Assembly (NCBI GenBank): GCA_036346225.1
Contig: JARFIW010001456.1
Span: 186,001 to 250,000, forward strand
Source: Platerodrilus igneus
Taxonomy: Eukaryota; Arthropoda; Insecta; Coleoptera; Lycidae
DNA: 64,000 bases
Direction of reading: 5' to 3'
Both the position numbers and the translations under genes were made by a program. The notes beneath the pieces are model-generated. The model was not told where the DNA came from, searched no databases, and saw nothing but the letters and a program-made list of their open reading frames with translations. Shown here piece after piece: positions 48,222-57,965 of this stretch. Position 1 is the first letter of the stretch. Each line of letters opens with the position of its first letter.

Positions 48222-48873
48222 AGTAGGGTAAAATCAAGAAATCCACCGCCACATTTCCACCAGCATCCACATTTCCACACACATCTGGACCAAAAGTTTT
48301 CTTCGACTAACCATTTTCATCTTTCGAGATAAATGAGCATCCACATTTCCACACGAGATAAACCTATTTTTAAGATTTTTTACCGCTAACATTCTGGACC
48401 AAATAGTTTTCTTCGACTAACCATTGTTCATCTTTCGAGATAAATGAGCATCCCCATTTCCACACACGAGATAAACCTATTTTTAAGATTTTTTTTACCG
48501 CTAACATTCTGGACCAAATAGTTTTCTTCGACTAACCATTTTTCATCTTTCGAGATAAATGAGCATCCTCATTTGCTCCCACATCTAAACCAAATAGTTT
48601 TCTTTGTCTAGCCAATGCATCTTTCGAGATAAACCTATCTTGTTTGGTATCAATTAATATTAGATTTTTCTCAGCTACCCGAATGTTTAGGAATTTTTTA
48701 GATTGCATCACCCCAAGGAGCTACCCCATTTTAAGATTTTTACCTATAGAGACTTTTGAGCGTTCTTATAAATTTTCTTAGTCATGCGATACATCTTGTT
48801 AGTCTAAAATTTTACGCAGAATTTGAATCTGCAAGCAGATTTGAAATCGGACAACGCCCTGCAAAATTACACT

Positions 48874-49068
48874 TTAAGCTCTCAAACCTCTAAATTTCGC
48901 CTTTGCTTTATAAGCAAAACTAACAAATAGTTTTCCTCGTCTAGCCAATGCATCTTTCGAGATAAACCTATCTTGTTTGGTATCAATCAATATTAGAATT
49001 TTCTCAGCTACCCGAGCAAATAAATTATTCCCTGAATGTGTTTTCAATTGCAATAACTGACTATACAA
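48874..49068 (-). CDS. 64-codon frame in the Polinton arm, unrecognised
   Basis: Begins MYSQLLQLKTHSGNN and includes ILILIDTKQDRFISKDALAR. An identical frame lies in the right arm (57771-57965). The second half recurs within each arm as part of another short frame (58125-58310 on the right), so this is a duplicated unit. It may be non-coding repeat that happens to be open. Confidence 0.25.
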   Translation of the reverse strand: MYSQLLQLKTHSGNNLFARVAEKILILIDTKQDRFISKDALARRGKLFVSFAYKAKAKFRGLRA

Positions 49069-49808
49069 TCATTTATGAATTTTAAATTACACTTTATTTA
49101 ACTAAGTTACTTTAAACAAGAAATTACCGCATCCAAAAATTCCAATGCATGCTTAACAATAATGTAGAAATGGCAAGGTCGACTTTTGATGTCCAATGTA
49201 ATGTGTTTTAAATATCTAAAAAGAAAGCGCATTTTGCTGGTATGAAATCTATGGAATTTCTCCTGTAATGAAAGAAGAATGCATTCGTAATTGAAAATGC
49301 GTGCTACAACTTTCGCTAGATACCAGCCATGTATGTTAATTAGAAATTTTGTGTATATGCTGTTTTATAATTTCTTTTCTTGGACTTTCTATTAATTATG
49401 TTGAGAATATGTTTCAATGACGCGCATTTCAAATCGAGATATAATTGTTTGTAGATTACCAATACCACGAGGCGCTGAAAAGTGCGTATTTACGGAAAAT
49501 ACAAACCTCATTTAGTAGTATAATTAACGGAGCTTAACAGTGGACGATGTTACACCACGACATTAAATGGTGTGCTTGAATATTTTCTTTGGAAACAATC
49601 GAAGATTGCCGAAGACACTCGAAGAGTGCACAAACGCGGTCACTAAACCACAATTAATAATCGCCTTTATAGGTTTAACATTTTACCATTACCAATGACT
49701 TTAATTTCTTATTGGAGAGAATCCTTATTCTCCCACACACTGCTACGTAGTTGCATGTCCATTCCTTTTGGAGGTATATGCTCGTTATAGGTTGTAGCAC
49801 CCGCGGTT

Positions 49809-50069
49809 TTACTTAACTACACTTTGAGAGATCCCTTTAATCTTTTTAATCGTGTCCTTCTCGCGTACAATACAGTAGGACTTAGCCTTACTACCTACAA
49901 ATTCTAACACCAAGTCACCGTTAAACTCGTCTTTAAATTTCCCCACAACTTTTGTTAACATGCGGTATATTGTGTTTATTATTTCCGCGTACACCACTTT
50001 AAACCTAAAAATAAAAACAGGATAGTTTAATACGTCTATTAATAATTTATGGTAATGTTGGCGATACAA
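49809..50069 (-). pseudogene. Type-B DNA polymerase 3' stub, left copy
   Basis: 86 codons. The block VGKFKDEFNGDLVLEFVGSK, followed by AKSYCIV and KKIKGISQSVVK, resembles the C-terminal end of the viral/organellar type-B polymerases of Polintons and relatives (consensus FKDE.NG...EFVGL..K.Y.....KK.KGV...VVK). Everything upstream (exonuclease, palm, fingers) is absent, so it cannot polymerise DNA. The left copy has the complete end; the right copy is frame-shifted in an A run. The identification is from memory of the family and rests on this short block. Confidence 0.62.
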
Positions 50070-50133
50070 ATATGTAAAACAAACTTTATCAAGAAATATG
50101 TTTTAATAGAATACATACACGTATTGATAACAT

Positions 50134-50247
50134 CTATAAACCGCTGTGGTAACCAGAGTCTGGCGAATCTGGGATAGCCAAATCTCTAAACATTTGCGCA
50201 AGCGATTGCCTTGCAGTTGCATCTTTTAAGTACTGAATGGGAAACAT
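50134..50247 (-). CDS. 37-codon frame retained in both Polinton arms
   Basis: Starts MFPIQYLKDATARQSLAQ and ends with an acidic/Ser-rich tail PDSPDSGYHSGL before TAG. The identical frame is at 56592-56705 on the right. It lies between the 210-residue gene and the polymerase stub. Function unknown; it could also be the lost C-terminal part of a longer frame. Confidence 0.35.
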   Translation of the reverse strand: MFPIQYLKDATARQSLAQMFRDLAIPDSPDSGYHSGL

Positions 50248-50289
50248 TTAATAATTTCCAACACTGTCAAGTAATTTAAATTGCTGCAA

Positions 50290-50957
50290 TCATTAGACAG
50301 AGAAATAATGGCACTGCTCTCCCTCTAATAACGTTTGAACCCTTTCTTCCTCCGTCGTATTTCCACATACTTTTTTTATATCAGCAACAAATTTTTCGTA
50401 AAATTCTGGAAAGTTTCTACACCTTAACTCAACCATTTTAAAACAGATCAATTCTCGCAAATTTAATAGCTTGATGCACTCGTACGCAGGTAGGACAATA
50501 ACATTCCCATCTTTCATAATCTTCATATTATATAAATTCTCTTTTTCAAAATTGTTCAACAACCATATACTTCTATTAAAGGCTGTGCTCAGCTGCAATT
50601 TGAAATCTTGATCCAATTGTATGTCAACAACATCGTTTCCAGTAGTCAGACCATTTAATCGTACTTGTTTTGAGTCTTGAGCAAATTGGCGAATTTGAAA
50701 TTCTACTTGAAAAGTACACAATTTCTTCCAATCGAAGTAAGAGAATGTTATCGTAGAATCAGCACACATACCACTACAGCAAATCACTTGGATGACAGGT
50801 TGAAGACCACCATATAAATCAAAACCAACTTCTAATATATGGTGGTGATAATTTGAAGGAAATTCGCCTAACCTATAGGTTGACTTACCAACCAGTTGGT
50901 TGATATTTAATTGTGGTACTCGCACATCACTTGTAACGTCAACACAAGAAAATCCAT
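50290..50957 (-). pseudogene. Unrecognised Polinton protein, left arm copy
   Basis: A roughly 220-codon gene; the reading frame from 50925 onward is open for 210 codons. It includes YHHHILEVGFDLYGGLQ, CCSGMCADSTITFSYFDWKK, QVEFQIRQFAQDSKQVRLNG and an end EGEQCHYFSV. It is compact, mixed alpha/beta in appearance, and has no signal peptide or membrane segment. The left copy has lost one T just after the ATG (50957), so its start is out of frame; the right copy (55883) keeps the start but is broken further down. I do not recognise the family; a structural role is only a guess from the element type. Confidence 0.7.
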
Positions 50958-51283
50958 CTTTAATTTATAATTTTAATCAAACTCGATGATACTTTGACGA
51001 CTAATGCACTGGAACATAGCTCTCGCCTTTTATGCCGATGGTCGAGCGTGCGCAGCTCCTTATTATATTAGTTGGCGTTATATGCAAGTCTTGACTGGAA
51101 AAGTGACGTGTATAATTGTTTATAGTGGGTTTTACCTGTATGTATTTAACCACCAACGCCATTTTAGAATTATTAAACAAAATTACTCTTAGCAGTATTT
51201 TTAATATACCATCGTGTAAGATTTCAATTATTATTGTGTTTTTCCTCATGTTCTCAAATCCCTCGGAATTTTTTCAAAATCGA

Positions 51284-51401
51284 ATTAAAAACCAAGTGTG
51301 GACCTAGGTTAGATAAAAGGAAAAATAATAGGTTAGGCCAGCCGGCGCTGGCCTAACCTATTATTTTTCCTTTATCTAACCTAGTCCACACTGGTTTTAA
51401 T
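51284..51401. repeat. Long hairpin at the inner border of the left Polinton arm
   Basis: Inverted arms of about 55 bases with a few one-base bulges around a CGGC loop (about 51341-51344). The inner 36 pairs are nearly perfect (GGTTAGGCCAGC / GCTGGCCTAACC at the tip). It begins exactly where the terminal repeat ends and has no counterpart beside the right arm. Confidence 0.9.
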
Positions 51402-51426
51402 GGAAAAACTCATTAAAAAGCAATTA

Positions 51427-51562
51427 GGTCATATGGTCATGTGGTCATGTGGTCATGTGGTCATGTGGTCATGTGGTCATATGGTCATGTGGTCATATGG
51501 TCATATGGTCATATGGTCATGTGGTCATGTGGTCATATGGTCATATGGTCATGTGGTTATGT
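51427..51562 (+). repeat. GGTCATRT minisatellite, about 17 units
   Basis: An 8-base unit repeated without interruption, alternating GGTCATGT and GGTCATAT. It lies between the hairpin and the TATA box of the ATPase gene. Confidence 0.95.
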
Positions 51563-51582
51563 GAGCAGGGAGATTAAATTTG

Positions 51583-51640
51583 GTATATAAGGAAGTAGTT
51601 TTGGGTAGAGCTTAGTTATAGTAAGACATTTTTTCGAAAG
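51583..51640 (+). promoter_or_regulatory. Probable core promoter of the ATPase gene
   Basis: GGTATATAAGG at about 51581-51591, 50-55 bases before the ATG at 51641. Comparable TATA boxes precede the 86-codon gene (TATAAAAGG near 53160) and the right-arm 220-codon gene (CATAAAAGGCG near 55806), suggesting each gene has its own promoter. Confidence 0.55.
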
Positions 51641-52518
51641 ATGTCGCATTCAAGCAATCAGTGGTGCTCCAAACAATCTATTACAAAAGCAGCAGAGGAT
51701 ATCCTGGATGGCTCGAGTTTCTACGCTGCTAGTAAAAAATATAATATACCTAGAACAACGTTATGCAGATATGTTAAAAGGTTGCAGAACGTGAAGAAAT
51801 TACATAATTCCAACGATGCATCCAGAGATGTTATACCAGAAGTTAAAATACCTATACAGAATTATGATAACTTTGCTATTGCTAATGCAAAAGAGGATGG
51901 TAAACATGGTCCTTTGTTCCCGTGTAACATACGAGCTATATTCGTGGGACCATCGAGTTGTGGGAAGACCAACGCTTTAATATCTCTGATCTTGCACGAG
52001 AACGGTCTTAGATTTCAAAATGTCTATGTATTTTCGAAGAGTTTGTATCAACCGAAATACGAATTGTTAAGAAACGTTTTACACCATTAAAAGAAGAAAT
52101 TGGTTACCATGAGTTTGAAAATTGCGATGATTTGATCGAACCCGGAGATACCAAATAAGATTCAATTATGGTTTTCGATGATATACCTGCAAACGAGCAA
52201 AGTAAAATCACTCAGTTTTTCTCGTTCGGTCGACATAAAGCAATAGATTCGTTCTATCTATGTCAAACTTACGCTAGTGCCTTAAAACATAGACTCAGAG
52301 ATAACGCCAATGTAATCGCATTATGGAAACAGGATGAAACCAATCTCGGACATATCTTTTCGGATCATATAAGTGGTGACATGATATATCCGAAATTTAA
52401 AGAAATGTGTTTACAGTGTTGGGGCGACTCAAAACATAATTTTATAACTGTTGTTAAAGATTTTGATTTGGATAATGGTCGATATAGGAAGAATTTCGAC
52501 GAGTATATAAATATTTGA
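51641..52518 (+). pseudogene. Pipsqueak HTH fused to a viral packaging-type ATPase, two breaks
   Basis: Residues 14-46 (SITKAAEDILDGSSFYAASK...IPRTTLCRYVKR) form a pipsqueak-type helix-turn-helix. Residues 103-110 are a Walker A motif, GPSSCGKT. After a frameshift at about 52080 and an in-frame TAA (52156-52158) the same protein continues with a Walker B block, SIMVFDDIP, then FFSFGRHKAIDSFYLCQTYA, RDNANVIALWKQDETNL and RYRKNFDEYI. This is the A32/FtsK-HerA-like ATPase that pumps DNA into capsids in Polintons and large DNA viruses. The HTH at the N-terminus is an unusual addition. Both breaks fall between Walker A and B, so the present copy should be non-functional. Confidence 0.85.
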
Positions 52519-52553
52519 TATTATTCAAAAAGTTAGTTCCCATCCAAAGTTTC

Positions 52554-52901
52554 ATGATGACGGACGTTAACAATTTTATTGCAAATAAACGCAGTCTTCA
52601 TCTTATGCAGGATGCTGTACGAAAAAAGTTTGTAGCGTACAAAAAGGGAGATGCTACATCTCAGCAAAAATTCAAAGAGGTGCACAAACAATTGATCGAT
52701 CCACTGCAAATAACCGCTTCCCAGTTGCAATCGATCACCGAAAAAATCCCCATACCTACAACAAAGGTTAAAGTCGAAAACATGGACGTACCTATAAAGA
52801 AAATTAAGCAACTCGTTCCAGAAGAACCGTTCCATCTTTACTATGCGGATGTGTTAGCTAGAGACGAAGACGAAAATATATACAAGTCGGTTATGGAGTA
52901 A
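52554..52901 (+). CDS. Unrecognised Polinton protein, about 115 residues
   Basis: The likely start is one of the paired ATGs at 52554/52557 (MMTDVNNF), 36 bases after the ATPase stop. The protein is hydrophilic, Lys- and Gln-rich: RSLHLMQDAVRKKFVAYKKG, KFKEVHKQLIDPLQ, TASQLQSITEKIPIP and a C-terminal EEPFHLYYADVLARDED. Helical and possibly coiled-coil in the first half. The frame is fully open. Its tight spacing behind the ATPase suggests a shared transcript. Family not recognised. Confidence 0.7.
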   Translation: MMTDVNNFIANKRSLHLMQDAVRKKFVAYKKGDATSQQKFKEVHKQLIDPLQITASQLQSITEKIPIPTTKVKVENMDVPIKKIKQLVPEEPFHLYYADVLARDEDENIYKSVME

Positions 52902-53228
52902 AGTATAACCGTCAATTGATACGCATAGTTTAGGAAAAAGTATGTAGGAAATTGATTTAGAAAACAGTGACACAACCTAAAATAATAACGTTTATCTAGA
53001 GACTAGAGGTCTAACAAGAGTTATAATTATTTTTAAAGTCCTTAGCATTTTCTTAAGAAATGTAATGATTTTGTTCATAGAATACATTCCATACCGGTTG
53101 CTTCGTGCGTGCACACAAATCGGGTGCAATCGGTACATATCCGAATAGGAGTAGCTCATATAAAAGGACTGTTCGCGTAGAAGTTATTATTTGTTGATTG
53201 TACGGTTTAAAGAGACAATATAATAAAT

Positions 53229-53489
53229 ATGTATAAAAACTTTGGAGAGGTTATTCGAAGATTTCGCAATGCTCTACGAGTAAAAAAAGCAGAATGTGGG
53301 CAACGCTTTTCGATAGATGGAGAAAAATGTCTTATGTGTCAGTCATACGAGGAAGCAATACAGCACTGTACTGCAGTGTTATCATTGCCCGAGGATCTGG
53401 ATGATTTTATGGAAATAATCGAGGAGATGGGGTTTATAAAACTGTTGGCAGATATTCAAATGGAATATATACTAAATTGTAAGTTTTAA
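53229..53489 (+). CDS. Unrecognised 86-residue Polinton protein
   Basis: MYKNFGEVIRRFRNALRVKK begins a basic N-terminus; two Cys (KCLMCQSYEEAIQHC) and an acidic second half (LPEDLDDFMEIIEEMGF) follow. A TATAAAAGG box lies about 70 bases upstream, a good sign of an independent gene. No membrane segment. Not recognised. Confidence 0.6.
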   Translation: MYKNFGEVIRRFRNALRVKKAECGQRFSIDGEKCLMCQSYEEAIQHCTAVLSLPEDLDDFMEIIEEMGFIKLLADIQMEYILNCKF

Positions 53490-53867
53490 AATAAAAATTT
53501 AACCACCACAACTGTTATCATAAGAAATGAATGATGTGATTTTAGAAATTATTTTTGTATATATTAGCTTGTTTATGTTTTAAAATATAAAGCATACATT
53601 GGTATTGTTTAATTTTTCAAATGTCCACGTAACTGAAATGGATATCTAAGTAATTATGAAAAGAATTATAACAAAGATGTGTATTATTTATTAAAAGGGT
53701 GTTATAAACGTTTTACAAAATTATTAATCAGAATCGTTTTATTTAAAACTATAACATAATTTCATTGACATCTATTAATATCTGTAGTTGAAATACAACA
53801 GTTTAGAAACTTATAAGAAAACAAAAGTGTAATTAATAGTGTTACAAAATTTTCAGTCTTCGGCTTA
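53490..53867. other. Polinton intergenic stretch
   Basis: AT-rich, no motif. It lies between the convergent ends of the 86-residue gene and the decayed minus-strand gene. Confidence 0.5.
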
Positions 53868-54830
53868 AAATTTAAACATCGCTCGTAAATGCGTGGAATG
53901 GAAACCTGTTGTATTCTCCCATATACTCAACTTGTTTACAAATACTGTTTTCAAACAATCTTGGGTAGGTTCTTATAAATTCGTATAATATGGCCCCAAT
54001 ATCACTATTACTGTATTTGTTTTAATTACATCATGTGCGAGATTCTGTGGAACATCATTCCTATTATATCTTTCCATTGCGACATCTAACAGAAACAGAT
54101 CTATATTAGGAGTACCCTTTTCCGTTAGTTCTTTTAAAGTATTAGCATGGTTGAGAACGATCTGAGATACCCTAAAAGTGCTCTAAAGTTCCTTTGGTAA
54201 ATATCATATAATTCCCATCAAATGTCATCATCTTCACTAAACAATTCTTATTTAAATAAAAACGCAAGTTGTCGAATTTGCATATCTGATTTTGCATGCC
54301 AACTTCCATAGTGCGTATAATGTGTGGAAGATTTGATATAAACTTTCTAAATACGTTGAGGATACATCAAGTACGCTCTGCGAAATGGTGTCAACAAATC
54401 TAAAAATTATTTTGTAATCGTCGAATGGGTTCAGACCTACAATTATGATTTTGGAAGAAGATTTTGTTATGGTGTATGGTTTTCAAATAGTAACTTGGTT
54501 CGTTCTAACTGAATTGCGGTGTTTATACGTTCTTTATGCGCTGCGGTCGATTGGTTTTCCAAATCCTTAATTTGTTCCCACTCATTGGCTGTAATTTTAG
54601 TTCCTCCTGAAATAAACCATCTCGATGTGCCTTTCGTTGTGTTTTTATGGCATCACATCCAGTAAAAACATTTTCGCACACACTGCACGCAATACTTAAG
54701 ATGTTCATTCTAGAAAAATTGTTGATTAACAGTTTTGAATTATACATGTAAATATTAATTTCTTCTACGTTTGCAAAATTCAAACTAAGACTTACTCTTC
54801 TTTGTCGATAGTCCTCACACGAAATTTTAA
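53868..54830 (-). pseudogene. Decayed Polinton gene of about 300 codons, unrecognised
   Basis: Pieces in changing frames on the minus strand follow one another without gaps. The first is MNFANVEEINIYMYNSKLLI with paired cysteines (CSVCENVFTGC) at 54783-54523. Next are KIIIVGLNPFDDYKIIFRF, QSVLDVSSTYLESLYQIF, FDNLRFYLNKNCLVKMMTF, ANTLKELTEKGTPNIDLFL, ERYNRNDVPQNLAHDV and FHSTHLRAMFKF before a stop. At least four frameshifts separate them. This is clearly a former gene of the element. Its size and position would suit a structural or replication protein, but I cannot assign it. Confidence 0.55.
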
Positions 54831-55555
54831 ACCAAAGACTGAAAATTCAGTATTACTATTAATTACACTATAAACGACTTTACGCTTTACAAAATAAACT
54901 TAAAATGAACTTTTGGCATCATTTCCCCGTATTTATGTACATAGAGAAAGTATAAGTATAATTTGTCCTTACATTAACCCAATTTAAATCAAATTATAGA
55001 ATGTGTATTCCCGTATATTAACTAGAATTGTGGAAAGTGCTTTTATTAAATTATTAGTCAGACGTCATCGACAAACAATGCAAGGCTAATGATCATACAT
55101 TTCACCAAATTTATTTAGAATTTACGTCTTATGTTGAACTACATTTAAAATAAATTATCCAACCACTTTCTAGGTCACCGTGCAGAATTAATGTATGTAT
55201 TATACCTTTTGGTTTAATCATTTGTATGTGGATTCACTAATTGAAAATTTTAACAATTCTAACCACTAATAAATATTTTGAAGTTTAACTCTATTATCGA
55301 GCTAAATCTAAATAAAAATGCAAAGGTGTTTTGCTGATAGGTTTTGAATATTAATACAATATATACAGGTCTTTGTTGGAACTATTTTTAAAAGACCTGA
55401 TAATTAATTTCAATTACCCAGGAAAATTCTATACTAATTTTATGGGTTACACCAGGGGTTTATCTCAAAAGACAGAGCGATACGGTTTAGAAATAGATTA
55501 AAGATGAATTATATACGGTGCTTGCAAAAGGTTAATCTGCAAATCAGTAAGGGTC
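54831..55555. other. Polinton stretch without recognisable gene
   Basis: AT-rich sequence between the decayed gene and the right arm. If a deletion removed the polymerase body and integrase, its scar is probably here or near the hairpin. Confidence 0.45.
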
Positions 55556-55882
55556 ATTCGATTTTGAAAAATTCCGAGGATTTGAGAACCTGAGGAAAAA
55601 CACAATAATAATTGAAATCTTACACGATGGTATATTAAAAATACTGCTAAGAGTAATTTTGTTTAATAATTCTAAAAATGGCGTTGGTGGTTAAATACAT
55701 ACAGGTAAAACCCACTATAAACAATTATACACGTCACTTTTCCAGTCAAGACTTGCATATAACGCCAACTAATATAATAAGGAGCTGCGCACGCTCGACC
55801 ATCGGCATAAAAGGCGAGAGCTATGTTCCAGTGCATTAGTCGTCAAAGTATCATCGAGTTTGATTAAAATTATAAATTAAAG

Positions 55883-56613
55883 ATGGATTTTTCTTGTGTT
55901 GACGTTACAAGTGATGTGCGAGTACCACAATTAAATATCAACCAACTGGTTGGTAAGTCAACCTATAGGTTAGGCGAATTTCCTTCAAATTATCACCACC
56001 ATATATTAGAAGTTGGTTTTGATTTATATGGTGGTCTTCAACCTGTCATCCAAGTGATTTGCTGTAGTGGTATGTGTGCTGATTCTACGATAACATTCTC
56101 TTACTTCGATTGGAAGAAATTGTGTACTTTTCAAGTAGAATTTCAAATTCGCCAATTTGCTCAAGACTCAAAACAAGTACGATTAAATGGTCTGACTACT
56201 GGAAACGATGTTGTTGACATACAATTGGATCAAGATTTCAAATTGCAGCTGAGCACAGCCTTTAATAGAAGTATATGGTTGTTGAACAATTTTGAAAAGA
56301 GAATTTATATAATATGAAGATTATGAAAGATGGGAATGTTATTGTCCTACCTGCGTACGAGTGCATCAAGCTATTAAATTTGCGAGAATTGATCTGTTTT
56401 AAAATGGTTGAGTTAAGGTGTAGAAACTTTCCAGAATTTTACGAAAAATTTGTTGCTGATATAAAAAGTATGTGGAAATACGACGGAGGAAGAAAGGGTT
56501 CAAACGTTATTAGAGGAGAGAGCAGTGCCATTATTTCTCTGTCTAATGATTGCAGCAATTTAAATTACTTGACAGTGTTGGAAATTATTAAATGTTTCCC
56601 ATTCAGTACTTAA
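55883..56613 (+). pseudogene. Unrecognised Polinton protein, right arm copy
   Basis: Same gene as 50290-50957. The start MDFSCVDVTSDVRVPQ is intact here, with a CATAAAAGGCG box about 75 bases upstream. The frame is lost after LLNNFEK through one missing A near 56300, resumes in another frame at 56314, and shifts again near 56465 where an A run is two shorter than on the left. The two arm copies are thus broken at different places. Confidence 0.7.
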
Positions 56614-56705
56614 AAGATGCAACTGCAAGGCAATCGCTTGCGCAAATGTTTAGAGATTTGGCTATCCCAGATTCGCCAGACTCTGGTTACCACAGCGGTT
56701 TATAG
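56592..56705 (+). CDS. 37-codon frame, right arm copy
   Basis: Mirror of 50247-50134 with the same predicted peptide. Confidence 0.35.
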   Translation: MFPIQYLKDATARQSLAQMFRDLAIPDSPDSGYHSGL

Positions 56706-56769
56706 ATGTTATCAATACGTGTATGTATTCTATTAAAACATATTTCTTGATAAAGTTTGTTTTACATAT

Positions 56770-57003
56770 TTGTATCGCCAACATTACCATAAATTATTAA
56801 TAGACGTATTAAACTATCCTGTTTTTATTTTTAGGTTTAAAGTGGTGTACGCGGAAATAATAAACACAATATACCGCATGTTAACAAAAGTTGTGGGGAA
56901 ATTTAAAGACGAGTTTAACGGTGACTTGGTGTTAGAATTTGTAGGTAGTAAGGCTAAGTCCTACTGTATTGTACGCGAGAAGGACACGATTAAAAAAGAT
57001 TAA
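56770..57003 (+). pseudogene. Type-B DNA polymerase 3' stub, right copy
   Basis: Mirror of 50069-49809. One extra A near 56995 shifts the frame, so the final KGISQSVVK-type end is lost. Confidence 0.6.
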
Positions 57004-57770
57004 AGGGATCTCTCAAAGTGTAGTTAAGTAAAACCGCAGGTGCTACAACCTATAACGAGCATATACCTCCAAAAGGAATGGACATGCAACTACGTAGCAG
57101 TGTGTGGGAGAATAAGGATTCTCTCCAATAAGAAATTAAAGTCATTGGTAATGGTAAAATGTTAAACCTATAAAGGCGATTATTAATTGTGGTTTAGTGA
57201 CCGCGTTTGTGCACTCTTCGAGTGTCTTCGGCAATCTTCGATTGTTTCAAAGAAAATATTCAAGCACGCCATTTAATGTCGTGGTGTAACATCGTCCACT
57301 GTTAAGCTCCGTTAATTATACTACTAAATGAGGTTTGTATTTTCCGTAAATACGCACTTTTCAGCGCCTCGTGGTATTGGTAATCTACAAACAATTATAT
57401 CTCGATTTGAAATGCGCGTCATTGAAACATATTCTCAACATAATTAATAGAAAGTCCAAGAAAAGAAATTATAAAACAGCATATACACAAAATTTCTAAT
57501 TAACATACATGGCTGGTATCTAGCGAAAGTTGTAGCACGCATTTTCAATTACGAATGCATTCTTCTTTCATTACAGGAGAAATTCCATAGATTTCATACC
57601 AGCAAAATGCGCTTTCTTTTTAGATATTTAAAACACATTACATTGGACATCAAAAGTCGACCTTGCCATTTCTACATTATTGTTAAGCATGCATTGGAAT
57701 TTTTGGATGCGGTAATTTCTTGTTTAAAGTAACTTAGTTAAATAAAGTGTAATTTAAAATTCATAAATGA

Positions 57771-57965
57771 TTGTATAGTCAGTTATTGCAATTGAAAACA
57801 CATTCAGGGAATAATTTATTTGCTCGGGTAGCTGAGAAAATTCTAATATTGATTGATACCAAACAAGATAGGTTTATCTCGAAAGATGCATTGGCTAGAC
57901 GAGGAAAACTATTTGTTAGTTTTGCTTATAAAGCAAAGGCGAAATTTAGAGGTTTGAGAGCTTAA
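57771..57965 (+). CDS. 64-codon frame, right arm copy, unrecognised
   Basis: Mirror of 49068-48874. A related 61-codon frame follows at 58125-58310, repeating LILIDTKQDRFISKDALAR. Confidence 0.25.
   Translation: MYSQLLQLKTHSGNNLFARVAEKILILIDTKQDRFISKDALARRGKLFVSFAYKAKAKFRGLRA

Larger units (their letters stand above)
48222..51285 (+). repeat. Left terminal inverted repeat of the Polinton
   Basis: 3,064 bp, inverted copy of 55556-58508. The outer 380 bases contain a roughly 115-base unit (TCTTTCGAGATAAATGAGCATCC...) in three copies against two on the right, which accounts for the length difference. Otherwise differences are mostly single bases and homopolymer length changes. Confidence 0.92.

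Noticed and set aside
51423..51562. CRISPR-like array
   Set aside because: Units are 8 bases with no spacers; this is a minisatellite in a eukaryotic element.
52533..52835. 100-codon minus-strand frame inside the Polinton centre
   Set aside because: It is the complement of the better supported plus-strand gene at 52554-52901.
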